Assembly (NCBI GenBank): GCA_028292265.1
Contig: JAQGMR010000071.1
Span: forward strand, 1-64,000
Direction: 5' to 3'
DNA: 64,000 bases
From: Herminiimonas sp.
Lineage (GTDB): Bacteria; Pseudomonadota; Gammaproteobacteria; Burkholderiales; Burkholderiaceae_D
The translations under genes and the position numbers were made by a program. The notes beneath the pieces were generated by a model. The model was not told where the DNA came from and searched no databases. It saw nothing but the letters and a program-made list of their open reading frames with translations. Below, piece after piece: positions 18,957 through 27,191 of the stretch (within the stretch, counting starts at the first letter, position 1; every line of letters starts with the position of its first letter).

Positions 18957-19067
18957 TGAAACGTCGGCTTGCGAGGCACAGCGCGCGAGATACAGAGTGC
19001 GAAGCACAACGTGCGACGTTCCGCCTGAGATTGCCGGCTTGATATCGACACCGCGGAATCGCCGGCA
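18957..19067. repeat. Degenerate 14-nt tandem array between srkA and the MTA phosphorylase gene
   Basis: Eight units follow one another from 18957 to 19067, all 14 nt except the first (13 nt). Typical units start at 18970, 18984, 18998 and 19012 and share the pattern TGCGARGCACARCG. Units after 19026 are much more diverged. The array lies in the 279-base gap between the two genes and has no convincing open frame of its own. Confidence 0.6.
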
Positions 19068-19180
19068 AGGTCGAGGATGCAATTTCGTCCGCGCGAGGCC
19101 GGCACAGTTACAACTTCATGCCGCATTCCATGCGATATCATCGGTACCATTTGCCAAAGAAACCTGAAACTCGGAGTCCC

Positions 19181-20053
19181 ATGCAAAAAATTCGCTTCGG
19201 TATCATCGGCGGCAGCGGCCTATATCGCATGGACGCGCTGCAGGACCTTGAAGAGATAACCGTCGACACGCCGTTCGGCGCCCCGTCCGGCGCCATCATG
19301 GTTGGCACGCTCGACGGTGTGCCGGTTGCTTTCCTGGCGCGCCACGGCGCCGGCCACGCCTTCATGCCGACCGAGGTGCCGTATCGCGCCAACCTGTGGG
19401 CGATGAAATCACTCGGCGTGGACTACCTGATTTCCGTGTCGGCGGTTGGGTCGCTTAAGGAAGCGCTGGTGCCGCGCCACATGGTGCTGCCGGACCAGTT
19501 CATCGATCTCACGCGGCAGCGCGCCGGGAGCTTCTTCGGGCAGGGTGCGGTCGCCCATGTCGGCCTGTCGCATCCTGTGTGCGCCGCCTTGTCCGACGTT
19601 CTGGCGCAGGCCTTTGCTGATTGCGCCTTTCCGGATGCAACGCTGCACCGTGGCGGCACCTATGTCTGCATTGAGGGACCCGCTTTTTCCACGCTCGCGG
19701 AATCACAGCTTTATCGCTCGTGGGGCGCTTCCGTGATCGGCATGACCAACATGCCGGAAGCGCGGCTGGCGCGGGAAGCGGAAATGGCCTATGCCACTTT
19801 GGCGCTGGTAACGGATTACGACTGCTGGCATCCAGGCCATGATGTCGTGACGGCCGACATGGCGATCGCAAACCTGATGCACAACGCTGCCAACGCACAG
19901 GCCCTGCTGCGCGCTGCGGTACGCAGGCTGGCTGCCGCGCCGCCCGCATCCAAGGCCCATCGCGCGCTGGACCAGTCACTCGTGACACCAGTTGCCGCAA
20001 TGTCGGAAGCGACCCGGACCCGCCTGGCACCGTTGCTCGCGCGGCTGCTCTAA
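19181..20053 (+). CDS. mtnP: S-methyl-5'-thioadenosine phosphorylase family protein
   Basis: The 290-residue enzyme belongs to the PNP/MTAP family, which cleaves methylthioadenosine by phosphorolysis to adenine and methylthioribose-1-phosphate. The N-terminal phosphate loop is IIGGSGLY, the substrate segment is RHGAGHAFMPTEVPYRAN, and the base-specificity segment is VTDYDCWH. The Asp in TDYD fits adenine rather than hypoxanthine preference. The ATG at 19181 follows a GGAG ribosome-binding site. It lies just upstream of the arsS-like gene on the same strand, so it could act either in methionine salvage or on an adenosyl-arsenical product of that cluster; the latter is inference. Confidence 0.9.
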   Translation: MQKIRFGIIGGSGLYRMDALQDLEEITVDTPFGAPSGAIMVGTLDGVPVAFLARHGAGHAFMPTEVPYRANLWAMKSLGVDYLISVSAVGSLKEALVPRHMVLPDQFIDLTRQRAGSFFGQGAVAHVGLSHPVCAALSDVLAQAFADCAFPDATLHRGGTYVCIEGPAFSTLAESQLYRSWGASVIGMTNMPEARLAREAEMAYATLALVTDYDCWHPGHDVVTADMAIANLMHNAANAQALLRAAVRRLAAAPPASKAHRALDQSLVTPVAAMSEATRTRLAPLLARLL

Positions 20054-20132
20054 GTTCGTGGTGCTTCACTGAGCAACGCCGTCGATGACATAAATTGGCA
20101 TTTGCGTTTATGCTTGCCGATCAAATCCCTGT

Positions 20133-21119
20133 ATGGATCGCCTCATGCACGCCACGCTTCCCCTGCTCGTCGATACGGACTTTCCCGCGCTGCGCCGTAG
20201 CCGGCCCGCGGATACCTTGCAAGTGAACCTCGGCTACACCTGCAACCAAAGCTGCCTGCACTGCCATGTCAACGCCGGGCCTACCCGCACCGAGCAGATG
20301 GATCTCGATACTGTCAATACGGTGCTGGATGTGCTGCGTGCCGGCGGCATCGGAACGCTTGACCTGACCGGCGGCGCCCCCGAACTGAATCCACATTTCC
20401 GCTATTTGGTGGAGCAGGCACGCCAACTTGGCGTAAAGGTCATCGACCGCTGCAACCTCACCATTCTCGACGAGCCGGGTCAGGAAACGCTGGCGGACTT
20501 CCTCTCGCAACAAGGCGTGGAGATTGTCGCTTCGCTGCCGTGCTACCTCGAAGACAATGTCGATCGTCAGCGCGGCAAGGGTGTGTTTGACACCAGCATG
20601 CGCATGCTGCAAAAGCTGAATGCACGTGGCTACGGCGATCCCGATGGCCGGCTTGTGCTGAACCTTGTCTACAACCCGCAGGGACCGAGCTTGCCGCCAT
20701 CGCAGGCGGCGCTCAAGGCCGACTACGACCGATTCCTTGGTGAGCGTTTCGGCATTCGCTTCAACCAGCTTTTCACCATCACCAACATGCCGATCCAGCG
20801 CTTCGGCAGCACCCTGGTCTCCACCGGCAAATTCAACAGCTACATGACGCTACTTCGCAGCGCCCACCAGGATGCCAACCTGCCGGGCGTGATGTGTCGC
20901 TCGCTGGTGTCGGTGGACTGGAAGGGGTATTTGTACGACTGTGATTTCAACCAGATGCTCGGTCTGCCGCTCAAGATAGGCGGCGCGGGCCAGCGCCCGC
21001 GTCCGCATCTGCGCGACTTGCTCGACCAGTCGCTAGAGGGGAATCCGATCGCGGTTGCCGACCACTGCTGGGGCTGCACTGCCGGCGCCGGCAGTAGTTG
21101 CGGCGGCGCGCTTGCGTAA
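20133..21119 (+). CDS. arsS: ArsS-like radical SAM protein (arsenosugar biosynthesis family)
   Basis: The 328-residue protein has the radical SAM cluster motif CNQSCLHC (Cx3Cx2C) at about residues 36-43, followed by the SAM-binding TGGAPELNP. The C-terminal half (DUF3641 type) contains conserved cysteines in VMCRSLVS, LYDCDFNQMLGLPL and HCWGCTAGAGSSCGG. Characterised ArsS adenosylates dimethylarsenite to 5'-deoxy-5'-dimethylarsinoyl-adenosine. Two glycosyltransferase families named for arsenosugar clusters follow within 3 kb, which supports the assignment. No arsM methyltransferase is visible here, so the true substrate is not proven. Confidence 0.85.
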   Translation: MDRLMHATLPLLVDTDFPALRRSRPADTLQVNLGYTCNQSCLHCHVNAGPTRTEQMDLDTVNTVLDVLRAGGIGTLDLTGGAPELNPHFRYLVEQARQLGVKVIDRCNLTILDEPGQETLADFLSQQGVEIVASLPCYLEDNVDRQRGKGVFDTSMRMLQKLNARGYGDPDGRLVLNLVYNPQGPSLPPSQAALKADYDRFLGERFGIRFNQLFTITNMPIQRFGSTLVSTGKFNSYMTLLRSAHQDANLPGVMCRSLVSVDWKGYLYDCDFNQMLGLPLKIGGAGQRPRPHLRDLLDQSLEGNPIAVADHCWGCTAGAGSSCGGALA

Positions 21120-21233
21120 TTGCGGCAGGGGGGAGTCAGCCCGGTGCGCAAAACCTGATTCCTGTGCTGCCACAGCGGTGCCGGCTTGCGTTGCCAGCCA
21201 GCGCGGCGCTCTGATGATTCACCAGCATCCGGC

Positions 21234-23387
21234 ATGAGCGCAAAACGGCTTCTCATCGTGCTGGCGTTGCTGGCGGCATTGACAGCCTTTTTTCTTTCAG
21301 GCTTCGGCCGCTACCTGAACCTGGATGCTCTCAAGGCGCAGCAGGAAAACTTGCGGCTCATCGCCAGCAGCCGTCCCCTGGAAATTGCATCGCTGTTCTT
21401 CCTTCTCTATGCAGCGATAACGGCATTGTCGGTCCCCGGTGCAGCCATCCTGACGCTTGCCGCTGGCGCCATATTCGGCCTTGGCTGGGGCATGCTGATC
21501 GCTTCCTTCGCCTCCACGGTCGGCGCCACGCTGGCCTTCCTGGCAGCACGCTTCCTGTTTCATGACGTGGTCCAGCGCCGCTTCGGCGACCGGCTCAAGG
21601 CCTTCAACGAGGGCGTGCAGCGCGAAGGCGCCTTCTATCTGTTCACGTTGCGGCTGGTGCCGGTATTCCCTTTTTTCCTGATCAATCTGTTGATGGGTTT
21701 AACGCCCATGCGCACGCTCACCTACTACCTGGTGAGCCAGGTCGGCATGCTGCCGGGCACGCTGGTGTATGTCTACGCCGGCACGGAACTTGGCAAGATC
21801 GATTCGCTTCGAGGCATCCTGTCACCCGGCCTGCTGCTCGCGTTTGTTTTGCTCGGCATATTTCCGCTTATTGCGAAGAAGGCGCTCGCCGTGTTCCAGG
21901 TCCGGAAGATATACAGCCGCTGGCCCCGTCCCCGACATTACGACTACAACGTTGTCGTCATCGGCGGTGGCTCGGCCGGGCTGGTGACGGCGTACATTGC
22001 CGCAGCGGTCAAGGCGAAGGTGGCGCTGGTGGAGCGCCAGCGGCTTGGCGGAGATTGCCTCTATACCGGCTGCGTGCCGTCCAAGGCGCTAATCAGGTCG
22101 GCGCGGCTGCTTTCTCAAATGCGGCGCGCAGCAGAGTTCGGCTTGAAGCCAGTTGACGCGCAGGCCAACTTCGCCGCCGTGATGGAGCGTGTGCAGCGGG
22201 TCATTACACAAATTGAGCCGCATGATTCGGCCCAACGTTATGCCGGTCTTGGCGTGCAATGCCTCACAGGGACGGCGCGCATCGTAACGCCGTTCGAAGT
22301 GGAAGTGCGGGAGACGAATGGCAACCTGCGCACGCTCTCCACGAAGAACATCGTCATCGCTGCCGGCGCACGGCCGCTGGTGCCACCAATCCCCGGCATT
22401 GAGCAGACCGGCTACCTCACCTCCGACACGCTGTGGTCGCTCCGTATCTTGCCGCGTCGCCTGCTGGTCCTCGGTGGCGGCCCCATTGGGTGTGAGCTCG
22501 CGCAGGCATTTGCCCGGTTGGGTTCCGAAGTGACCCAGGTGGAAATGCTGGATCGCCTGCTGGCGAAGGAAGACCGCGAAGTGTCGACGCTGATAGAGGC
22601 AAGCTTCCGGGATGAAGGTGTGCGGGTGCTGACCGGGCACAAGGCGTTGCGCTTCATGAAGGAGGATGAGGAGCAAATCCTGATTGCCGAACATGGCGGC
22701 AATCAGGTGCGGATCGCTTTCGACCTGCTGCTGTGCGCGCTCGGCCGGACCGCCAACACCGCTGGCTACGGGCTCGAGGAACTCGGCATTGGCGTCACGC
22801 CCTCGCGCACGGTGGAAACCAACGGCAGGCTGCAAACGGTTTACCCAAACATCTATGCAGCCGGTGATGTGGCTGGCCCGTTCCAGTTTACCCACACCGC
22901 GGCACATCAGGCCTGGTATGCAGCGGTCAACAGTTTGTTCGGTCGCTTCCGCAAATTCAAGGCGGACTACGCGGTCATTCCGTGGGCCACTTTTACGGAG
23001 CCGGAAGTTGCACGAGTTGGACTTTCGGAACTGGAAGCGCAGGCGCAGGGCGTGCCACATGAGTCCACGGTCTATGGCATCGAAGACCTCGACCGCGCCC
23101 TGGCGGATGGCGAGGCGCGTGGCTTCGTCAAGGTCCTGACCGTGCCGGGCAAGGACCGCATCCTGGGTGTGACGATTGTGGGTGAGCACGCGGGCGACCT
23201 GATCGCGGAATTCGTTCTCGCGATGAAGCACGGGCTTGGCTTGAACAAGATACTGGGCACCATCCACATCTATCCGACGATGGCCGAAGCGAACAAGTAC
23301 GTCGCCGGCAACTGGAAGCGCGCGCATGCGCCCGCTGCGCTGCTGAAGTGGGTCGAGCGCTATCATCGCTGGGAACGCCGGCACTGA
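21234..23387 (+). CDS. Fusion of TVP38/TMEM64 membrane domain with mercuric-reductase-like flavoprotein
   Basis: The 717-residue protein joins two domains. Residues about 1-230 are a TVP38/TMEM64 (DedA-related) membrane module with SVPGAAILTLAAGAIFGLGW and LRLVPVFPFFLINLLMGLTP. Residues about 240-717 are a class I pyridine-nucleotide disulfide oxidoreductase: FAD loop VIGGGSAGLVTAY, redox disulfide GGDCLYTGCVPSKAL, NAD(P) loop VLGGGPIGCELA, second FAD motif YAAGDVAGP, and a C-terminal dimerisation domain. It lacks the MerA heavy-metal domain and C-terminal vicinal cysteines. The ATG at 21234 is used. It lies between arsS and the two glycosyltransferases. Confidence 0.92.
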   Translation: MSAKRLLIVLALLAALTAFFLSGFGRYLNLDALKAQQENLRLIASSRPLEIASLFFLLYAAITALSVPGAAILTLAAGAIFGLGWGMLIASFASTVGATLAFLAARFLFHDVVQRRFGDRLKAFNEGVQREGAFYLFTLRLVPVFPFFLINLLMGLTPMRTLTYYLVSQVGMLPGTLVYVYAGTELGKIDSLRGILSPGLLLAFVLLGIFPLIAKKALAVFQVRKIYSRWPRPRHYDYNVVVIGGGSAGLVTAYIAAAVKAKVALVERQRLGGDCLYTGCVPSKALIRSARLLSQMRRAAEFGLKPVDAQANFAAVMERVQRVITQIEPHDSAQRYAGLGVQCLTGTARIVTPFEVEVRETNGNLRTLSTKNIVIAAGARPLVPPIPGIEQTGYLTSDTLWSLRILPRRLLVLGGGPIGCELAQAFARLGSEVTQVEMLDRLLAKEDREVSTLIEASFRDEGVRVLTGHKALRFMKEDEEQILIAEHGGNQVRIAFDLLLCALGRTANTAGYGLEELGIGVTPSRTVETNGRLQTVYPNIYAAGDVAGPFQFTHTAAHQAWYAAVNSLFGRFRKFKADYAVIPWATFTEPEVARVGLSELEAQAQGVPHESTVYGIEDLDRALADGEARGFVKVLTVPGKDRILGVTIVGEHAGDLIAEFVLAMKHGLGLNKILGTIHIYPTMAEANKYVAGNWKRAHAPAALLKWVERYHRWERRH

Positions 23388-23409
23388 CTCGTCCGGTAAA
23401 AATACTGCG

Positions 23410-24096
23410 ATGGCTGCCATGTCACTTTCCATTGTCATTCCTGTCCTGAACGAGTCCGCCGGGATTGTCGCCACGCTCGAACGGCTGGTCCCTTTGCGGG
23501 GGCAGGGTGCGCAAGTGATCGTGGTGGATGGTGGCAGTACGGATGCCACCATGGAATTGGCCAGGCCGCTGGCCGACGTGGTCCTCACTTCGCCGAAAGG
23601 GCGTGCAGTCCAGATGAATGCCGGCGCCGCCGTAGCCACTGGCGACGCCTTGCTGTTTCTGCATGCAGACACAGCGCTTCCGGAAGACGCGCTGAAAGCA
23701 GTCGCCGCTGCCTTGAAGGATCGCGCATGGGGCCGCTTCGATGTCGTCCTGGAGGGAAGCCATACCATGCTTCCGCTGATCGGGGCGATGATGAACCTGC
23801 GCTCGCGCCTGACCGGCATTGCCACCGGCGATCAGGCCATCTTCGTGCGGCGTGCAACGTTCGAAGCGTTGGAAGGATTCACGCCCATCCCGCTGATGGA
23901 AGACATCGAATTTTCCCGACGCGCCAGGCGGCTGGGCCCACCAGCATGCTTGCGCCAGCAGGCGCGCACCTCCGGACGTCGTTGGGAACGGCACGGCGTA
24001 TGGCGCACCATTTTGCTGATGTGGCGATTGCGACTGGCGTACTTCCTCGGGGCCGATCCGAAGCGCCTCGCCGTCGAATATGGCTGTGGTCGGTGA
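23410..24096 (+). CDS. TIGR04283-type family 2 glycosyltransferase (arsenosugar-cluster type)
   Basis: The 228-residue GT-A enzyme begins SLSIVIPVLNESAGIVATLE and has the nucleotide-sugar loop VVDGGSTDATMELA and the metal-binding LFLHADTALPEDAL. The C-terminal RTSGRRWERHGVWRT is typical of the TIGR04283 subgroup. This subgroup is repeatedly found with arsS and TIGR04282. The gene starts 23 bases after the flavoprotein fusion and ends 4 bases before the next gene, so the run is probably an operon. The sugar donor and acceptor cannot be read from the sequence. Confidence 0.9.
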   Translation: MAAMSLSIVIPVLNESAGIVATLERLVPLRGQGAQVIVVDGGSTDATMELARPLADVVLTSPKGRAVQMNAGAAVATGDALLFLHADTALPEDALKAVAAALKDRAWGRFDVVLEGSHTMLPLIGAMMNLRSRLTGIATGDQAIFVRRATFEALEGFTPIPLMEDIEFSRRARRLGPPACLRQQARTSGRRWERHGVWRTILLMWRLRLAYFLGADPKRLAVEYGCGR

Positions 24097-24099
24097 GCC

Positions 24100-24768
24100 A
24101 TGAATGAAGCGAGCCCAGGCAAATTTCACATCGCCATCTTTGCACGTACGCCGGTGCCGGGCAGTGTCAAGACGCGCCTGATTCCGGTGCTCGGCGCGGA
24201 AGGCGCGGCACGGGCGCAGCGCCAGATGCTATTGCGGACCTTGCGCACCGCGCAGCAAGCGGCAGCAGGCAATGTGTCGTTGTGGATCGCGGGCGACCTC
24301 ACCCATCCGTTCCTGCAGGATTGTTCCCGCGACTTCGGTGCGACGTTGCATTCCCAGTGCGATGGCGACCTCGGCTTGCGCATGGGCGATTGCTTGCGCC
24401 GCTTGCTGGCAAGCGAAGACAAGGTGTTGTTGACTGGTTCCGACTGCCCGGCTTTTACGGCGCAAATTCTGACGGACGCAGCGGCAGCACTTGGGCCGCG
24501 AACGGACCTCGTCTTCGGGCCGGCCGAAGACGGCGGCTATGTGCTGGTCGGCGCGCGGCGGCACGCGGACGGTGCGGTGCCGCTCGCGCTCGAAGCGGCA
24601 TTTCGCGACATCCCATGGAGTACCGGGGACGTGATGGCGATCACGCGGCAGCGTCTCACTGCGCTCGGCATCGAAGCAGGCGCGACATGGCACGAAATGC
24701 CGGCACTATGGGACATCGATGAGCCGGCCGACTACCTGCGGGCGCAGCGGGCCGGACTCATCGATTGA
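24100..24768 (+). CDS. TIGR04282-type glycosyltransferase (DUF2064 family, arsenosugar-cluster type)
   Basis: The 222-residue protein has the DUF2064/TIGR04282 pattern: start FHIAIFARTPVPGSVKTRLIP with the nucleotide-binding KTRL, then LLTGSDCPAFTAQIL, then VFGPAEDGGYVLVG and the closing WDIDEPADYLRA. It resembles nucleotidyl/glycosyltransferases of the GT-A fold such as CofC. It is the last gene of the arsS-like run and converges with the ankyrin-repeat gene. Its reaction is unproven; from context it would act with the neighbouring glycosyltransferase on a ribosyl intermediate. Confidence 0.9.
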   Translation: MNEASPGKFHIAIFARTPVPGSVKTRLIPVLGAEGAARAQRQMLLRTLRTAQQAAAGNVSLWIAGDLTHPFLQDCSRDFGATLHSQCDGDLGLRMGDCLRRLLASEDKVLLTGSDCPAFTAQILTDAAAALGPRTDLVFGPAEDGGYVLVGARRHADGAVPLALEAAFRDIPWSTGDVMAITRQRLTALGIEAGATWHEMPALWDIDEPADYLRAQRAGLID

Positions 24769-24847
24769 GTGCAGGCCGCTGGCGGCCCGGTGATCCGGTC
24801 CAGGCTGCGCCTTGCAGCGAAAGATCGCTGATCTCGATGCAAAGTCC

Positions 24848-26446
24848 TCAGGTCCCGAAACGCATCCAGTGGTCGAAGCGGGCTTCGTCAATGCCACAGG
24901 CCCTGGCGGCTTCCCTGAACGATAGCGCCCGGTGCCTTACTGCGCCGACGATTTCGGCCAGCGTGGCATCGTCGACGTGTGGCGCCAGCAGGGTTGTCAT
25001 GCTGAAGGTGTGGAGTGCAGAAATCTGCGCATGAATGAATGTTCCGAGCAGCAGGGAGGTCGATGCCTCGCTGAGCGCTGCCATGAACGCATCGGTTTGC
25101 ATCGCGGTTTTCAATGCCGTTGCAAGGCTCGTCGCCAATGCCGCAGCAGCTTCCTTGTTCATTCTTGCCGACTTCAGCGCGGTGGGAAGCCTGCTCCATG
25201 CCTGGACGATCAGGGCAGCTGGTAGCGGGTGCAAGCCCTTTCCTGTGCAAAGCCAGGTGGTCATTTGCGGCGGAGCCAGCGAAGCGACATCGTGCAGCCG
25301 CACCGGAAGCTGCCGCAGGAAATCATGGAATGGTGTGCTTTCCAATTCACCCAAAGCGACCAGGCCTTTTGCTTCGGCCTTCGCAGATTTCAGTAGCGCC
25401 TGCGCATTGGCGTCATTGAGGTCGACATAAAAGCGCCTCATCGCCGCGACATTGAGGTCGCTGCAGTCTGCAGCCTCCGTCAGTGCGGTGGTGCTGCCGT
25501 TGGCCGGCCGGTTGACGTCTGCGCTGCTCGCGATCAAGTACTTGACCATGGCCCCATGGCCTTTTTTTGCAGCGTGAATCAAGGGAGTACGGCGGCGTTT
25601 GTCGGCTTGATCAATCGACGCCCTTGCCTCCAGCAGCACCGCGGCAATGGCCGTGTCGTTGTTGTCCGCGGCAATGGCGAGTGGGGCGATGCCATTGAAG
25701 TCGCTAGCATCCGCATTGGCTCCGGCCTGAAGCAAAGCGTGTGTCGTGGCGCGATTTCGCTTTCTGACTGCGACGTGCAATGGCGTACGGTTCCGGTCAT
25801 CCGTCTTTTCGATGTCCTCGGGATGCGCCTCGAGCCAGGTCCGCACCACCTCTGGATTGCCCAAAGCTGCCGCCATGTGGAGTGAGTGCGGCTTCACCGA
25901 TTTCAGCACCTCAGGGTTGAGACGCGGCTGCCGTATCAACCCATGCGCAGATCTTCTGGTCGACGAAGCGCCAGGATGCCGATGCAGCGCCTTGCTCTTG
26001 TCCCTGGTGTCTTGCGTGGCGGATTCTGGCCCTTTTTCTGATTTCTCTTCGTTCGATTCGGACTCTTGGGCCGAGTCTGCAGACTCCTTTGACGAATCGT
26101 CCCGATGTACTAGTAGACCGGCGTTAGATCGTCGAACCACCCTGACTGTTCCCATAGCGGGATTGGTCGCCTTGCCGGATTTTTTTGGTGAGTGTGAGAG
26201 TTCACGCACTGCGACGCTGGATGATTCAAGAGGTAGAGCGAGTTTCATTTCGGAAGCCGACTCCTCCTGCAATCCGTATTTCGTATCGACCGCTTTCCTG
26301 GTTTTGAGCGCAATGGCATTTTTTTCGCGCTCCGCTTCAACATGGTTTCTGGCGTCATCCGTGGTCAACGAGTCAGAGCCGGGCGGCTCGCGTCTGGCCA
26401 TACTGGAATTTCTCGAATTCTTTTGCGATGTATCGGTTTTGTTCAT
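24848..26446 (-). CDS. Ankyrin-repeat protein with disordered charged N-terminus
   Basis: The 532-residue protein has three parts. Residues 1-185 are Ser/Lys/Glu-rich, hydrophilic and probably disordered, with no signal peptide. Residues about 188-325 hold four ankyrin-like repeats, best seen in TPLHVAVRKRNRATTHALLQ and TPLIHAAKKGHGAMVKYLI. Residues 330-532 are helical with an Ala-rich stretch, of no family I can name. Its amino-acid make-up is unlike its neighbours, and no operon partner is visible. The layout resembles secreted effectors of host-associated proteobacteria, but no secretion signal can be shown, so that is only a suggestion. Confidence 0.8.
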   Translation of the reverse strand: MNKTDTSQKNSRNSSMARREPPGSDSLTTDDARNHVEAEREKNAIALKTRKAVDTKYGLQEESASEMKLALPLESSSVAVRELSHSPKKSGKATNPAMGTVRVVRRSNAGLLVHRDDSSKESADSAQESESNEEKSEKGPESATQDTRDKSKALHRHPGASSTRRSAHGLIRQPRLNPEVLKSVKPHSLHMAAALGNPEVVRTWLEAHPEDIEKTDDRNRTPLHVAVRKRNRATTHALLQAGANADASDFNGIAPLAIAADNNDTAIAAVLLEARASIDQADKRRRTPLIHAAKKGHGAMVKYLIASSADVNRPANGSTTALTEAADCSDLNVAAMRRFYVDLNDANAQALLKSAKAEAKGLVALGELESTPFHDFLRQLPVRLHDVASLAPPQMTTWLCTGKGLHPLPAALIVQAWSRLPTALKSARMNKEAAAALATSLATALKTAMQTDAFMAALSEASTSLLLGTFIHAQISALHTFSMTTLLAPHVDDATLAEIVGAVRHRALSFREAARACGIDEARFDHWMRFGT

Positions 26447-26891
26447 GCCTGCCTTGCAGAATGGATCTGGCCACCACGTCGTGCGTTATAAGCGGCCGAA
26501 TGGTGAACGGGCCGCATGATTGCTCCGCTAATTCGCTCGCAGGGCGAGGCCACCGGCACTAACTAGTGGATTCAAGAATTTCGCAAGTGAGTGACGCAGT
26601 GCAGGACGCCTGTTCCGCTTGATTGCGGAAGTTCGTACCGCGTTAGATTTGAATCAATGGCGCCAGTACTGAAAGGAAAATGCGGGGGCGAACAACATTC
26701 GACCTGTCGACGAGGCGATCGGTCGTCGCTATACGTTGTGTTGCGTGGTGTTTAGAAAGAGGGGTGGAGAGGATCGACGGAGGTGCATTATCCTGGCCGA
26801 CGGAGAAGGCGCGGGAAGTATCGCTGCCGCGCCATCTGGGGATGGAGGGAGGATGAAAGGCTGGGCCGCGACGGCGGCCGCCGCGTTCACG
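26447..26891. other. Gene-poor stretch between the ankyrin gene and the pilin remnant
   Basis: Only short, low-likelihood open frames occur here. The promoter of the ankyrin gene should lie at the left edge. No repeat, RNA gene or recognisable protein fragment was seen, apart from the pilin remnant that begins at 26892. Confidence 0.5.
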
Positions 26892-27018
26892 CTACCAGCA
26901 CTGCGTACTGTCGGTGCCGCTGCGGGATTTCGCGCCGGGTGCTGTCGAGCTTCAGCACGCCGCAGGTGCTGTCGCTGAAGCCGTCCGAAGGGGTGCCGGT
27001 GATGACGAAGGAAGTGCC
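26892..27018 (-). pseudogene. Frameshifted C-terminal remnant of a type IV pilin gene
   Basis: The minus strand from 27018 reads GTSFVITGTPSDGF then SDSTCGVLKLDST, matching the C-terminal D-region of PilE in this window (SDPDCGTLQLDSTG). After DST one extra C shifts the frame; skipping one base restores GAKSRSGTDSTQCW and a TAG stop at 26892-26894, a typical pilin end with the second cysteine. No pilin N-terminus with a GFTLVE signal is present upstream. It is therefore a fragment with at least one frameshift, not a working gene. Confidence 0.8.
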
Positions 27019-27145
27019 GGGTGGTCTGCGTATTGTTTGGCGATGGTGCCGGTTCAGCGTGGATTCCACAATGCGTCGACAACGAGTCGTGATGGATTCC
27101 GCAACCATCGGCGACGGTTCCTCACCGGTTGCCAAAATGCGGACG

Positions 27146-27175
27146 AAAAAAAAGCAGGGTTTCCCCTGCTTTTTT
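27146..27175. terminator. Bidirectional rho-independent terminator
   Basis: The arms AGCAGGG (27153-27159) and CCCTGCT (27164-27170) enclose a TTTC loop. A run of As lies on the left and a run of Ts on the right, so the hairpin can stop transcription in both directions. It lies about 20 bases past the stop of the Ala/Lys-rich gene on the minus strand. Confidence 0.9.
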
Positions 27176-27191
27176 AAATCACCAACCAGAA

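Noticed and set aside
26892..27018. Silent pilin (pilS-like) cassette
   Set aside because: Only one short fragment with a frameshift is visible and no flanking recombination repeats were seen, so a plain remnant is more likely.
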